DNA from: Bilabrum cf. latius
Lineage: Eukaryota > Bigyra: Bicosoecida > Bigyra > Bicosoecida
Direction of reading: 5' to 3'
Assembly: GCA_965178125.1 (NCBI GenBank)
Contig: OZ237738.1
Coordinates: 248,001-312,000 of the forward strand
DNA length: 64,000 nucleotides
Position numbers and translations under genes: made by a program. A model generated the notes under the pieces. The model did not search any database. It was given only the letters and a program-made list of their open reading frames with translations, and had not been told where the DNA came from. Below are positions 47,801 to 62,800 of the stretch, piece after piece (the first letter of the stretch is position 1; every line of letters starts with the position of its first letter).

Positions 47801-50800
47801 TCTCTGAGGACTTCGGCGATTGTGACCCTGACGCGGACTACTGCTTCGCCAAGATGCCCTCCTTCCTAAAGGAGGAGTCCACGCAGCTGATGGCTCGCGA
47901 CAGCAAAGGCACCACGTACATCTGGACCTTCGACCCGAACAATGACGTGGCCCACCGGGCCTGGCTTGCGTTCAGCAAGGGCGAGGAGACTCTCTACGAC
48001 GTGCTCGAGGACAACTCTGGCCTGGCCTCGGGGCACGCAGACAAGCACGTGTGGCAGCCAGTTGTGGTTGCGCAAGGCGGCTTCCACGGCCGAGAGTAGT
48101 CTTAGTTCATGTACCGGCAGCAGAACGGCATCAAGTCGATCATGCTGGATGACGACGGGTGCTCCTGCTACTCCACGCTAGAGATGGGTCACCCTATGTG
48201 CGGCAACTCGTGGGACTCTCAGTTTGCTTCTGGTGATACCGGGGCTGATGCCATTAACGATGATGGATGCAACGGACCACAGGAAGGTGTTGGTCTCGAG
48301 CTGTTCTTCCGAGAGACTCGCACCGGGGCCACCATGCCTACGGTCCGTACCGAGTCTGCTAGCATCGTCAGTTCGGCAGCAGCTCCCGCTGTTCGCGTCA
48401 AGGTTGTCCGTTCTGCTGCAGGTGGAGCCATCACAAAGCGCTCTCGATCTGCTGGCAGCGGAGCAGCTGCACCTGAGATCGTGGTCGGATTCCACACTGT
48501 GGCAGGCAGTGCTGAGGCTGGCACCCATTTCCTGGCAGCAAGCGGCGAGATTTCGTGGGCGCACGGCGACACGAGCCCCAAGTACATCACGGTCCCGCTG
48601 CAGTCCTCCGGGGCCCAGGCTATCACGGATGACAAGCACTTCACCGTCACGCTGCAGGCACCGCGTGGGGCCCGCTTCCCCGCGCCCCATCCACGCGCTT
48701 CCATGCGGGTAGACAGCGCCGCCTACCGGTCCGTGCGTCAGACCCGTGTCACCCTGCAGCCCATCGTGGGGGCTGGGGGCACGGCGGGCCCGCTTCGTCT
48801 CCAGAGCGTGGGTGAGGGCCAGCTGCACCAGGACGAGCTGAGGCCACAGGTGGACTTCACTCTGCCCGCTGCCATGCAGGCTGGCAACATCGCCCGTGGG
48901 CAGCCGGTGTTCACCTCAGGCTTCCGGTCCAGCAACCGTACCCGGTCGCAGAGCGAGCAGTCTCTGGTGGATGGCAGGTACGGAGACCTTGATGCATTTG
49001 TGCCCGCCGCTGACATGTTCAAGTCTCGCGCCCAGTCCAGGGACTACTACTATGCCGCTGTGGTGCTGCCTGATGGCGGCAAGCGGGTCCGTATGGTGGC
49101 CTTCGGGCGCGACAACACCGGCGTGTTTGCCAACCGACTGATGGGTAACATCACGCTGGAGTACACCCGCGTAATGAACCCTACTGCGACTACCATGGAC
49201 ACCTCGTGGGTCGAGATCGACACGATCCAGCCCACTTCGCCACTGAGGCACCTGTACGCACTCAACACGCCTACTTTTGCCACAGCCCTGAGGCTGAAGC
49301 TTGCCAATAGTACCGAGGGCACGCTGGTGATCGATGAGTTCGAGGTGTATGCTGACACTGGGTCCGCAGACACGACTTCTGACCTGGAGGCCTCTTACGA
49401 CTTCACTGCGGATCAGATTGCCACCAACCTGGGTCAGGTGACTGTGGCTGATCTGTCCGGTAACGACCGCACCGCCGAGGTTGAAGGAACTGTGCAGTTC
49501 CCTGCAACCGCCTTCCAGATCTCTTACGTTAGCCTGCGTGGATCGGGGGGTTTCCTCCGCGTTCCCGGCCTGCGTGGAGCCAATTTCTCGAGGACCGGCC
49601 TGACCGTCAGCATGCTGGCTCGCAGGGCACCCACGGATGCCGCGCGGTAGAGCAGCACAGCTTCACTTTTCAGCACAGGGTATGCCAAGGACAGTCAGGC
49701 GTTTGACTTGAGGTACCTGCAGAGCCCAACTGCGCCCAGCGGAACACCTACCATTCCTCTCACCCGTGAGGTGGCGCAGACTGGATTTTCGGCTCTGCCG
49801 GGCTCCTAGGCCATGCTCCTTCCCGACGACTCGACCGAAACCGAAGACTACTCCCCCCCAGGTGTGTCAGTTGTCGGTCAGGTCGAGGATGCGCCCGCTT
49901 GGGTGATGCTGACGGCAGTGTATGACCGTGACACCAATCGCACCCAGCTGTATGTCAACGGACAGCAGGCTGCCGATGTCGCTGTGGATGGCCTACCCCA
50001 GGTCAGCATCGGGAGCGATGTCACGATCGGCGCGGCTTTGGCTGGTCCTGGCAGTACCACTGGCGGAGGCCGAGGTGTGGTTCCCGGCGGATTCCATGGC
50101 GATGTCGGTCGTGTTCGCGTGTTCAGTCGCGCCCTGACCCCGGATGAGGCGGAGCTTTTGTACGATGAAGTCGCGGATGACATGGCTACAGATGGATATG
50201 CCCTGTGGTGGCGCACCCAGGAACAGAGCGGCAGCTTGCTGCTGGATGCTTCGGGGCACAGCAACTCTGGCAGCGTTGGCGGAGGTGTGTGGAAGGACGG
50301 CGCTCTGCACTTCAGTGGCTCATCGGGCAGCACTGGCAACGGCGCGAGGTCCCTCAGTAACTCTGGACTCGTGGGTGATGCCTCCTTCACGATGTCTGCT
50401 TGGGTATACTACGACGGTGACTTCATCCCGTCTGGTGTGAGTCATATCATGGGTACTGACCTGTCTGGTGGTGCCTCGGCAACTGGCAGTGACTATGCCA
50501 CGCAAGGTACCGGCGTGGCCCTATCATTGCGCAGTGGTGTGCTGTCACTCGAATATGGCCAGGATGTGCGCGTGCAGGGTACCAGCGCACTGGCGCCCAG
50601 GCGGTGGTACCATGTGGCAGTGGTCCGCCGCTCTTTAGAGAAGAAGGATGCGGGAACGCACCTGTTCCTTAACGGTGAGGAGATCAGCACGCAACTGCGC
50701 AAGCCCACTGCGACCTCCGCCGAGGCTGCCCAGAACGCACCCGCGATCGCGGCAGCCCCAATCAGCATTGGTCGACTGGGCTCTGGTCGGAGGTGGGCTG

Positions 50801-53800
50801 GTTTCATCGTGGATGTACGCGTGGTCGCAGAGGCTCTGCGCGGCAGTCGGCTGGTTCGGCTGTACAACAACGGCTTGTTCGTGCGTTGGCCCCTGCGGGA
50901 GGGCAGCGGTACTCAGATCGGCAGTGCTGACTCGATGGACGAGATGGACCCCTCCACTGACATCGAGGTGTCCCAGAATGTAGGACGCGGCGGCCAGCTG
51001 ATCGGAACTACCAACAGCATGGCCTGGAACAGGGGTCTATTGCAGCTGGGCAACCAGGCCGGTGATGCTGTGCGGTCTCTGGCCGCGATGCCTCTGCTCG
51101 GGGATGCGGGGTTCACCATGATGGCTTGGGTGTACGCTAGCACACCTGCCACGAGTGGCGGCTGGGCAGGTGGATCAGTGCCCGGCGTATCTCCAGTACC
51201 ATCCGATGCCATCGACAACACCATCGTGGAGGTGGTAGGTGTGAACTCCACTGGCAGCAGCGGCGGGCTGGCGGGTCGCGGCGAGGGCGCAGTCCTCGGC
51301 GTGGATGGGGCTGGCAGGATCGCGATCGATCTCGGTGGGTCTCTTCGAGTCAGATCCGTGCCTTCCGTTGTGCCTCTCCAGCGGTACGTGCATATCGCCG
51401 TGGTGAAGACGCCAGGGATCGTGAGCACGTCTTCCGTGAAGCTCTTCGTGGACGGTAGCCAGGTAGCCCCCACTGACTTGCGGGTCGTCTCGGTTGTGGA
51501 GCAGACCACTGTGTCACCCACTGCACTGAGCTCCGAGTCTTTCACTGGGTCGGTCAGGCCCAGCTTCCGCTCTGGCACCTTCGTTGTCGGTGCTGTGTCT
51601 GGACCCAGTGCCCCCAGACGCGCCCAGCTGGTAGGATACGTTGACGATGCCCGCATGTACCTCCGTGCAATCAGCAACAGCGACATCACGAGGGTCTACG
51701 ATGATTCGCGCAGGTCACACGTTCTAGACTACTCGCTGAAGTTCGACGGGCGCGGTGAGCATGCGCGATGGCAGTCTGCCTTCTCGTTTGGACCCAGCAC
51801 TGGCACCAGCTCCAACGCTGGCATGACGATCGAGGCGTGGGTGTTCCCGTACAACAGTGCCAGGGAGGGCCAGGTGATCTTCGAGACTAACGATGGTCCC
51901 GGGTCCAACGACATGCAGCTGAGGATCGGTGCATCAGCTCCGTACAACTTCGAGTTCCATGTGCAGAGCAGCTCATCCGCAACAAGGGAAGTGGTGCGCT
52001 CCTCGACGTCTGCGGCTGCCATGAGGTGGACCCACGTCGCGGTGACGCTGGCCACCTCTGGATCTGGATCGACAGCCACCACCACGATGCAGCTGTTCCT
52101 CGACGGCACTTTGTCCGGCTCGCGGGTGCTGACAGGTGAGGCCCCCACCACCAGGTAGCGGGCTAACATGTTCGTCGGTCGTGGAATGAGCGAGCCCGAC
52201 GACGAGACGTGGTATGGGTTCATCGATGAGCTCAAGCTGTGGAGCGTGAAGCGGACTCCGGAGCAGATCGATTCCTCCATGAACGGCAGGGAGCTGCAGC
52301 CCGCATCAGCTTCGGCATCCCAGGCCATTGGCCTCGAAGCGTTCTTGCCCATCGACATTTCGTCTTCTAGTCCTCACCACGACGACGTGCTTGCCGACCT
52401 GACAGTGCTTGAGGACGCATCTGTGCGCGGGCGCACCTTCCTTCTGTCTCGCGATTGCGAGATCGACGGTTGCGTAGTACTCAACCCCAGGTAGCTGATC
52501 AAGACCACGTGCGGCAATGGATTCAGGGATCCCGATGAGCAGTGTGACGATGGCAACCAGATCGCAGGTGACGGGTGCTCGGCGGGGTGCTCGATCGAGA
52601 CTGGCTTCGTCTGTCGGCGCGTGGCTCAGACCGGCGCTGATCAGTGCTTTGAGGGCAAGGTACTGTTCGAGGAGAGCTTCGAGAGCACGAATGCTATCAA
52701 CGCTTGGAGCAGGGTATCCAGCCAGCTGCAGGGCGCGGCTATCAGCACTGACTACGCCTCAATGGGCGCCAGCTCGTTGCAGCTGCGTGCTGCCGAGTCC
52801 GCTTCGGGCACTTCCTCGGTGGTGACCTCTGCTGCAAGGCGCGTGTCAGGTCTCTCTGGCATGGCGGCCTACCCGGACTTTTTGTCGTTCCGGTACTTTA
52901 TCCGCAACTCAGGGTCGAACAACATCATCTCGAGCGTGCCTGTCATGGTGCAGGTGTTCGATGCCACGGGGCTGTCCAGCTCGCAGTCACTGCCCACTCC
53001 CACTTCCTGCGTCAACTCTGGCTGCTCTTCAGCCAAGTATGTGATGGTGTGCATCGACCCCCAGGGCTCCACAGGCTTTGGCGCGCAGCATTGCGACATC
53101 GTGATCCGCTCTAATGCTGACGGTGCCTACCCACCCGGGCATGGCGCCAGCGGTGCAGCCAGCTTCTTCTACGCCAACATCGACATCACGCACGCCTTCC
53201 GATCCAAGTACCAGAGCAATACAGGCTTTTCGCTGCCCACTTAGGTAGAGATTCGAATGATGGCACTTGCCGACAACGGCAACGTCGAGTCCTACGTGGA
53301 TGAGATCCGCCTGCAGGAGCTGCGAGGCGCCGAGGCTGTGGCCAGGGTGTGTCCCCCCGCCAAGATCGTGACCATGCCCAAGTGGAGCGCAGAGATGGAG
53401 GACGGCTACTGGACCATGGAGAGGTCTTACAACTACCAGCTGGGAGCAGTGCAGCTGTCTGACCATCCCACCAGTACCGTCACTTACAGCATGTGGGCAC
53501 GCAATCTGCGATACAACGAGCTGTCACACCACAGCTGGAGAGTTCTGGCCCACTTCCGGACCGACAGCTGGTACTACACGTACCAGGTCTACGCCGTAAG
53601 TCCGAGGCTATCCACGCCGCGTTTAGAGCCCAGGTTTATCTAATTTCTCCCAATGCGTAAGCTTGATTCGACTGTGCTATTCTAGTATCCAACGTATTCG
53701 TTTTTCCCGCAGAGTGGTTATCAATACTACGCCTATATTCGGAGCGGCAACTGGGGACCCCGCTCGTACAACCACATGAACAAGGGGTAGCGATGGGAGC

Positions 53801-56800
53801 ATATTACTGTATCGTACACCACCGATTCCAACAAATAGTCCTACGGTTGCAACAGCGGCACTGCGTACATGTTTGTGCAAGGCGAGCTTGAGGGGGTGTG
53901 GTGCAACAACTACGGCAACCTACGTGCAGACGGATGGCTTGGTGTTGGAAGTTACGTCAGTTCCATCTCAAATAGTTGGCCGCGGACTAGCTACTCGCAC
54001 AATTGGGACGGCGACTTGTCCCACTTCAGCATTTTGAGTCATGCCATCACAAACGCCGATGACGCCCGCGAGCTCATGCACGCCCAAATGTACGTGGACA
54101 TGCACGAGTCGCTCAAGGGGCACGTGTACGCATTCTGGTCTGGCATGACTGAGCACGACATCACCGGCAACCAGGCTGGTCAGGGCGACGTGACTTGGTT
54201 TGATCAGACCGGGAACCACGATATTGACATGATGGGCAAGCATCTGCGAGGTCTTGAGGTGCCTGTCTTCGTGAACGAGCGCGACCACAAGGGGGCTGGC
54301 CTCAGGCATGCACCATCCAACGATTTCTGGGGCGGGTCTTTGACCACGCTTAAGAACCCGAGGCCCACCTCCCGCGTGTCTCGCCTGCGCAATGCACGGC
54401 ACTGGGGTGGCCGATGCCAGATTTACTCGTCTTCAACAACGGACTCGAGCAGCCCGAAGTCCTGGTTTCCCACGCAGACATATACTGTGGTTGTTTGGGT
54501 GCGGCCGCAGTTCAACACGTAGCCGTACTCTTACCCGGTACACCTCGCCAGTTCCTCGAACCAGCAAGAGTTTGCCATGTACAAGTACACTACCTACAGC
54601 AGTGAGTCCCACTACTGAAACGCATAAATACTTCATTGAAAATAGACAACTCGCCTCGAATTTGAATCTTTTGTAGCGCGCGCAGTGAGACATGTGATCA
54701 GGGGATCTCATTACAATGGCCCGTACAGCAACTGGGGGTCGTTCTCCAGGACGGGTGGCAAGTGGATGTAGTTCATCTTTTCCTACGAGGCGTCCAAGTA
54801 AGCAATTGGCCTGTGTGTCGTTTTATAAGTTAATGTTCATGCCATTGCATGTTTCTCTGCCTTGACGAACTTCCTTCTCGCAGCTGCGGCAACATGCGGA
54901 CGTGGCAGAATGGCGCCGGCGGGGAGTACTATGGCACCAGCCACCCATACAGCACTGACTCCACCAGTAGGCAGTGCACAAACCGCGGCAACCTGGGCCA
55001 TGCCACTGCGTCGGGCGCTGCCCACTGGGCCATCGGTGGGTACATCAACAGTCGTGGCTCTACTTCTCAGAGCTCCGGCAGCGCGTTCTACGGCCAGGTT
55101 GGCCCAGTGACTGTGTACGAGAAGGCCATCCTGACCACGTACGAGGCCGAGATGATCTACCGTAACCCGACCAATCTGCTTGACGGTGACCTTGTGGCCC
55201 AGTGGTCGTCCAGCTTCCGGATCACCAACAGCGACTGGAGGGCTCGCCGGGCAGATCGCCAGTACGCCGATTTCGGTGGAATCGACCTGAGTTGCGGACA
55301 CAATACAGAACCCTACATCGTCCAGCCGAACGGTTTGGAACGCCCGTCACTGTTGAACTCATCCTACATCCCATTCGTTGATTTCACCGGGTATGAGATG
55401 AACAAAGCCACTCGATTCAGAGGAGCCCATGCCCGGATTGTCGAGTTCGACGACATGCCAGAGGAGGCCTTCAGCGTCAGCGTGCTGGTCCGGGTGGACC
55501 CCACGCACATGGAGGAGGACTGCATCTTCTCATATTTTTCTTCCTCGTCCCGGCAGTTCTCGCTGTGCTTCCCGGCTGATACCTCCTCGACTAACCCAGT
55601 GCGCCTCTCGCAGAACATGAAGGGATAGATCGGCTCCACCAGCTTCGACTTCCCCGACTCGCCAGCAGGTCACGTGGCCACCGGTGAGTGGGTCCACGTG
55701 GTGATGTCATGGGCCTCCAGCGATGGTATCCCCAGGCTCTGGATCAATGGCGAGCAGCAGACGCACAGCACTCCCATCCTCAGGGGATCCGATATGGACT
55801 CGGGCGGGTGTTTGATGCTGGGTCGAAAGGCCACGACGGCTGTGTGCGGTGTGTCCTCCGCGGATGACGACTCGTTCGAGGGCCATGCGGCCCAATTCTC
55901 TCTCTTTGACCATGGCCTGTCGGCCACTGAGGTTGACGCGCTGTACCTGGCAGCCCCCTCTGGCCTGGAGGATGGCCTTGTACTGGCTTGGCTGAACGCG
56001 GTGCCCGGCCCCGACCCAGAAATGGATTCGGAAGATCTCATGGACCGGGACGAGTGGAAGATCGGTAGGGGTCGCGAGACCGTGAATACTCTTTGGCGAG
56101 ACCTACTTCGCAAGAATCACGGCGAGTTTGTCGGCACCACGAGCCAAAGCCTCATGCCACACTGGGTGCATCCGTCCAACATCATGGCTGGAGCCTGGGA
56201 CGGCTACTACGCGTACTATGCGTACACCAGCTAGTACTTTTCGTGAGTCGCAGACTCTTGCCTATTACGTAGCTGTTTGTGGTCTTATTCCCCCTCATCT
56301 TGCTATGCACCTCTGCTTCTTGCTCATACGCGGCCTCAATCTCGCAGGAGGTGGCATCATAAGTACTGGCTGGACGGACATGCCGAGTTCTACGGAACCT
56401 CGTACAACTCGCGCTACACGTCCATCAGAACCTACCATAATCCGAAAAAGAGTGTGCGCTACTACAATCGAAACAACTACTGGACTTACTACACGTCGTC
56501 TACCAGTGGATCAGGGTCGAGCTACTACTCACCGCTGCGAACCGTGGTCAGCGGACTCTCCAGTGGCACTCTCGCCTCAATGCATTCCGCTTGGTATGGT
56601 GAGAACTTCAGTCTGCTTTGTAATGTTCTCGCGAATCATGAAATACTTCATATCGAAGTGTGCCAGTTTAATACTTCTCTACGCCTTTGCAGGCCCATAC
56701 TGGCAACCGCGCTCTGGACTGTATGCTCACGCGTATGAAGCTGCCGACATGCTCGGGTGCAACAACTCGTACCCGTACGCTGCATCAACTGGTACGAATT

Positions 56801-59800
56801 ACTGGGGCTACATGTGCCTTGGACTCCGGAGCACGGGAAGCAACCCTGGCCAGATGATTATCAACGCTGCTGCACAAGCTTGGTACGAGAGTGGCTACAG
56901 CGCTGGTACGTTCACATCTATCCGCTCATCCATCATCGTTGGCGAGTCCAATGGCGTAGTTCAGGGGTCGGCGAGGAACTACAACTTTACCGAGGCCTCA
57001 CCAGGTCAGCCTGGCATCAACATGGTCGTTTTTGATGAAATTAACGGCAGGGTTCGTCGCATGGCCGTGTTTGACATGTCTTCTCACGGAGCCAATGGGC
57101 CGGACGGTCTCATCAGCCTGCTGCAAGAGATCGAGACGAATGTGACCCGGCCTGAAACCCGCTCTGAAGCACCCGATGACCTATTGGTCTACGTGTCGGC
57201 CATGCCTCCAGTGCGTGGGTACAACAGTACAGCAGCCATGTGGTTCAAGCGGGTGCTCGGGCATTCGCTGCCCTCTGGGCCCATCAAGGCGATCAGTTTC
57301 GTCGCAACGCCTGGTCCTGATTCTTCCAATTTCACTGTGTCTGCATCAGAGACCGAGTATGGCCCGTCCACCGTGCGCCGGGACGGTCTGTGCTCCAAGC
57401 AGACCTACGAGCTGCCTGCAAACATGCGCGTGCAAGGGGCGCCAATCGGCTTCCCGGTGTCATTCGGCACCTCGTCCGGTAGAGCAGACACTCGGGCCGT
57501 GCGAGTGAGCGAGTCTGCTTGCGGTGTGGTTCATGACGGATCCAGCGCCAGTGACGGTGGTGCTTTCAACGTCACTCAACACAATGGCGTGCCAGTGATT
57601 GCCGAGCCCGGTGCCATCGGGGTCAGCGGGTGCAAGGTGCACAAGCTGTGGCTGCGCACCCCTTCAAGCAGAGCAAGGTACGATTCAGGTTGGTTTGCTG
57701 TCCAGTCGGAGCACGGCACACTCTCGCAAGTGGACAAAAGTCATGACGTTGGTGTGCAATCGTTTGCTCATCACGAGCTGTACGGCGAGGTGAAGATCTT
57801 AAGCGGTAACAATGCAGACTTTGTGGCTCCCATGATCTACATGATGCCGTTCAACGATTATTGGAACGAGAATTTTGGCGGCGTTGCAGCTATGTTCAAC
57901 TCAACTGAAGTTTCCGTGATGGCTTATCGCAGCTACAGGTACGGGTACAACAATCGGCGCTACGGCTTCTTCAATCCCTTTGACCAGAGCGGCACTACGT
58001 ACCAAGCCGACAGGCGAGTGGACGGCCGCGTGCGCATCTTCGATGACCTGGCTTCTCCTGACTATGACAGCGGCTGGTTCCACGTTCGGTCTCAAGGAGG
58101 CACAGATTCTTACTATGAGATGTCGCACGGTCTGGGCAAGACACCAGCCAAGGTTCGGGTCATGACCCAGATGGGGGAGTCCAATCAGTGCTACCGTGGA
58201 TGGCATCAGTATGCACTGCCTAATGGACTTGTCAGTGATCTTGTACGTTACGAGCATTCGTCGACCGTGTACACCTATGATGACTCACACGTGCACGTTC
58301 TTGGCCCCGATATCCAGAGGTACTACTCGTACGGTCGGGTCGCTGGCAAGGGGGCCGGCTGGGGCACTGGAGGATATTGCATCAATTACTACGCACAGGC
58401 CCGGGTGCAAGCTTGGGCTGACGATGCCGTAGCTCCTGATTTTCAGACTGACTGGTTCGAGATGCAGTCCGGCACAGGGTGCTCCTCGTCGCTGCGGAAC
58501 CGTAACGTGCAGGAGGTGGCGCATGGTCTGGGGCAACGCCCCGACTACGTGGAGGTTTGGGTGAGAGTGCCAGAGAGCACGCCTACTTATGGTGGTCTCA
58601 TGTTCAAGGCAACCGGTGCAACCGGTGGGCACAGCTACCACTCTTCTGGCACACTCACCGCGTGGTCCAGCACCGTAGTGCGCATCTGGATGTCGTGCCA
58701 GTACAAGCGCGGCATCTACCTCACCGGGTTCGGCGGCGAACGTCTCCAACTGCAGGACTCCATCACTAAGGTTGACATCAAGGTCCGAGCCTGGGTAGAC
58801 TACCCAGGCGGCACTGGAGCCGGTGTCAGTGGGGTGACTGTGAACATCAATGATGCGAACAGGCCACCTGTCCTGCCTGACCTGGTCGTGGATGTACCTG
58901 AGACGGCAGAAAGTGGATAGGATCTGGGCGCCCTGGCTGCCACTGATCCCGATGGCACGTCTCAGTTCACGTATGCGATTGGCACTGGAGACTCGCTGGG
59001 CCTGTGGAACATCGGTCAGACTTCCGGCATGCTTCAGGTCAAGGAGTCACAGTCTTTGTCCACGAACGATGGACAGATCCGCCGATTTGTCACGACAGTG
59101 TCAGATGGTGCGCAGTCTGATTCGGCCACGGTGACGGTGCGCCTGGAGGACGCCAACCGCCCGCCCGTGGTGTTCAGTGCCGAGATGGAGGTGCCTGAGA
59201 AGAGCCCCTCTGGGACCCTAGTGTCTGGCATTCTGCGAGCCGTGGATCCAGACCGTGGCGACTCGATCCTGTACTCGATTGTCGGCGGCAACATTGGCAA
59301 CACGTTCCGCATCGCCGGTTGTGGTGGCGAGCTTCGCGTCGGAGATTCCTCTCTCCTGGACGTGGACCTGTACGAGGAGTTCCTGCTGGAGATCCTGGTG
59401 CAAGACGATGGTGTGCCGGCTCTGAACTCCACGGCATTCGCTCGTATCCGAGTATTGGACGTGAACGAGCCCCCGATCTGCACATAGCTCACCCGTAATG
59501 TGAGCGAGACGGCAGTGGTCGGCTCTGCAGTGGGCATGCCGCTCGATGCATACGAGCCCGAGGGCCAAGACCTGCTTTGGGAGCTGTCGTACGGCAACGA
59601 TGACGGTACTCTTGAGATTGACCGATTCACCGGACAGGTTTCCATCAAGCGTGCTGGTGTGCTCGACTTCGAGACTGCTCGCGAGCGAGTCGTCGGATAC
59701 GTCGCCACTGATGTAGGTGCGCCGCCTCTGTCCTGCCAGGGTCAGCTCAGGATTGATGTCTTGAATGCAAACGACGCGCCTGTTGTGGCCATCAACCCGA

Positions 59801-62800
59801 CTCTGAACGTGCTGGAGAACCAAGAATCTGGTCGGGAGATTGGCCGTTTCTCGCTTGTTGACCAGGACGTGTCCGCTGGTGATGTGGTGACCATCACGAT
59901 CACGCCAGGCACTGAAGGATACGACGAGGTCTCGATCCTCCATGACCCCAAGTCGTAGCAGGCTGTTGTGAGGGCCCGCGGTGTGGCCAATCTCGACTAC
60001 GAAAGGAAGCCAACCTTGAACGTGCAGTTCCGTGCCACGGATGCAGGCGGGCCAACTGGCGCCCAGACCACCCCCCAAGTGGTCACTGGTACTCTTCGTA
60101 TCCTTCTGATTGACGGCAATGACCCTCCTGTGTTCCTTACCCCCAACACCACCCGGTTCATCGTTGGCGAGAATGCAGTCCCTGGCACTCCTCTGCAGGG
60201 GCCGTACATTCGGGCTGCCGACCCTGAAGGCAACGAATTCGAGTTCCAAGTGGTGCAATACGACGATGCCACCCAGCAATACTTCGTGGAGGATGAAGTA
60301 AGGCAAACTTGCCTCGATGCGGAGGTGGATGCTGCCCTGAGCACAGACTCTGGACCTGTAGGAAATGCTACCTCTGAGATCGTGACGCTGTGCCGGGACG
60401 ACAGACCCAAGACAGCCTTCGCCATCGACCCTCTCCAGGGCAACCTCACCGTGCGAGACTCGTCTCCTCTCGACTACGAGACCGAAGAGACCGTAACTGT
60501 GTACGTGCGCGTACGTGACCGCTTGTCGTCCACGATCCAGGCTTTTGACGTTTTGCTGACCGACATGGGCGACCCACCCACGATCGACTGCAACTTTGAC
60601 CCCGAGATCCACAGTGGTATCCCCGAGGAAGTCACCGGGTTGCAGCTGGACACCTCGGAACAGGCGGTGATGGACCACATGATGAACTCGTCTAGCCTGA
60701 CCATGCCCATATGCGGCTACAGAGATGTGCAGGAGAACGCAGATATCGGCTAGACCGTTGGAGCGGCACTTGCGTTTAATGACCAGGACGGCGACGGGGT
60801 GAGCTATTCAGCGATCGACATCATCAGCGGTCCATCGACGTCCTTCGGGTCTGCTTCGGACTTCATGCAAGTGGATGGTGGTACGGGCCAGCTATCACTG
60901 TCCCAGGCACGCCCGCTGGATTTCGAGACGAGTGAACTGCTTGTGTTCGTGGTTGCTGCTCGTGACCAATCTAGCGGTCAGCTGTGGGGCATGCCCACTG
61001 CTATTGCCATTCGGGTGGTCAATATCAACGAAGGCCCCGAGTTCAGCGGAGTAGAGACTTCTGGTACCAACGATGGCCACATTGTCCGCTATGTCGGCTT
61101 CAATACGCCCGCCGGCCAGGACATCGGAGACCCCATCGTGGCTGTGGACCCGGAGGGGCAGACCGTGACTTTCACCAAGGATGGAGGTGACACCGGCAAC
61201 AACTTTTTGATCGACAGTAGCACTGGACAGATCCGCACCAACAACCTCGTGGTTGCGTCTGTTGGCACCTCGATTGCCGTCAGCATCCGGGCATCTGACG
61301 CCAGCAATGTTCGAGAATCGCAATCTGTTCGTATCATCGTTGTGGAGGAGAATAATGCGCCGACAGTATCTACGGGACAGTCGTTCTCTGTGGCTGAGCA
61401 TACGAATGCGGGTGAGGAGTTTGGAACTGCCATCGTGGCTAGCGACCCAGACACAGAACAGCGACTGCGATTCAGCGTCACCGCCGTGAGTCCGTCCGAC
61501 CCTGGTACGGGTCTGTTCACGATCAATCCGGACACTGGTGTACTGCAGATTCGTGCAGACGCCAACCCACTATTGCTAAACTTCGAAACAGGCCCGATAA
61601 CGTACCAACTGACCGTCCGTGCCACCGATAATGATCCCGCGGCCAAGCTCTTCGATGAGGCCACCGTGACCGTGACTGTAGACAACATCAACGAACGCCC
61701 GAGGTGCGTGTTCCACAGCACGCAGGACGTGGCTGCTCGCCTGCAGCAGGAGTGGATCTAGGAAGAGCAGGCCAAGGGCGTGGTGGTGGACCTCAACAGC
61801 CTGCCTGTCTACAACCAGAGCGACGTACTTACCTTGATCGACCCTGTGCCACTGTCAGAGCTCGCACCTGAGAACCAGACAGCGGGTGTGCTCCGATGCA
61901 CGGATGAGGACGGCGACGATGTGACCATTTCACTGGCTGCAACTGGCAGCAGCAACTCGATGTTCAGCCTGATGCCGTATGGCAACTCGTCGCACACGCT
62001 GTTCACCAGTGGTGCTGAGGTGAGGCAGGTGCTTCGGGTGCGAGGGCAAAGCGGGCTGGACTTCGAGAGCCTGCCTGACTATGACACGACACTGTCAACT
62101 GCGGACCCGCGCTGGCCCACTGAGCCTGTGTCTAGAGCACACAAGATCACCTTGAATGTGGAGGACGCCTCGGGGTCTGGCACTTTCGTGGTGGACCTAC
62201 CTCTGAGAGATGCCAACGAGGAACCCACTGTGACCGCTAGCCTGAACATCGTGGCCGAGGATGCCCCTGTTGGCACCGTGGTTGGCACTGTTGTTGTGGT
62301 GGATCCCGATGCTGGGGACAGCTACGAGGTCCAGGCTACTGTTGCGAACTACGATCAGCTGTTCTCATTCAACGCAGAGACGCAGGAGATTGTGCTGGAG
62401 GGTGAGCTGGACTACGAGCGTGAGCAGTTCTACAGCCTGTCTGTGACTGCCACTGACTCAGGCGGTCTGGTTGGGCAAACGACTGTGAGCATGGGTGTGA
62501 CGAACGTTAATGACATCACCATCGATGACGTGCAGGGCGAGTTGCCGCTGAGCACGGACGGATCCTCTGCGATCGAGGTGGTCGGCACTAACCTGGGATA
62601 CTTCAACACATCCAAGAACCCCGACATCAAGGTGTCCTTCGGCCCGCTCGGTGACATCGAGCGCTTCCAAGCGCGTGACTGCGTTGTTACCACGATCAAC
62701 ACCAGGATCCGCTGCGCCTCCACAGATGAGGGTTTCGGGGCCAATTTGCGAGTGCGGGTCCAAGTGGGCGAGCACGTAAGAATCTCAGAGGCAGATATCA

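Larger units (their letters stand above)
53400..55985 (+). other. Tyr-rich LamG-like region with introns
   Basis: At least three more LamG-like units are seen ('[12 protein letters not shown]', '[13 protein letters not shown]', '[14 protein letters not shown]', 'EWVHVVMSW'). Four of the gene's five introns start within or near this block, and Tyr, Asn and Ser codons are unusually common. Confidence 0.6.

Noticed and set aside
53641-53643. In-frame TAA as evidence that TAA is also read as sense, or as the end of the surface-protein gene
   Set aside because: It lies within a 90-bp intron with GTAAGT donor and TTCTAG acceptor, and splicing restores the LamG frame.
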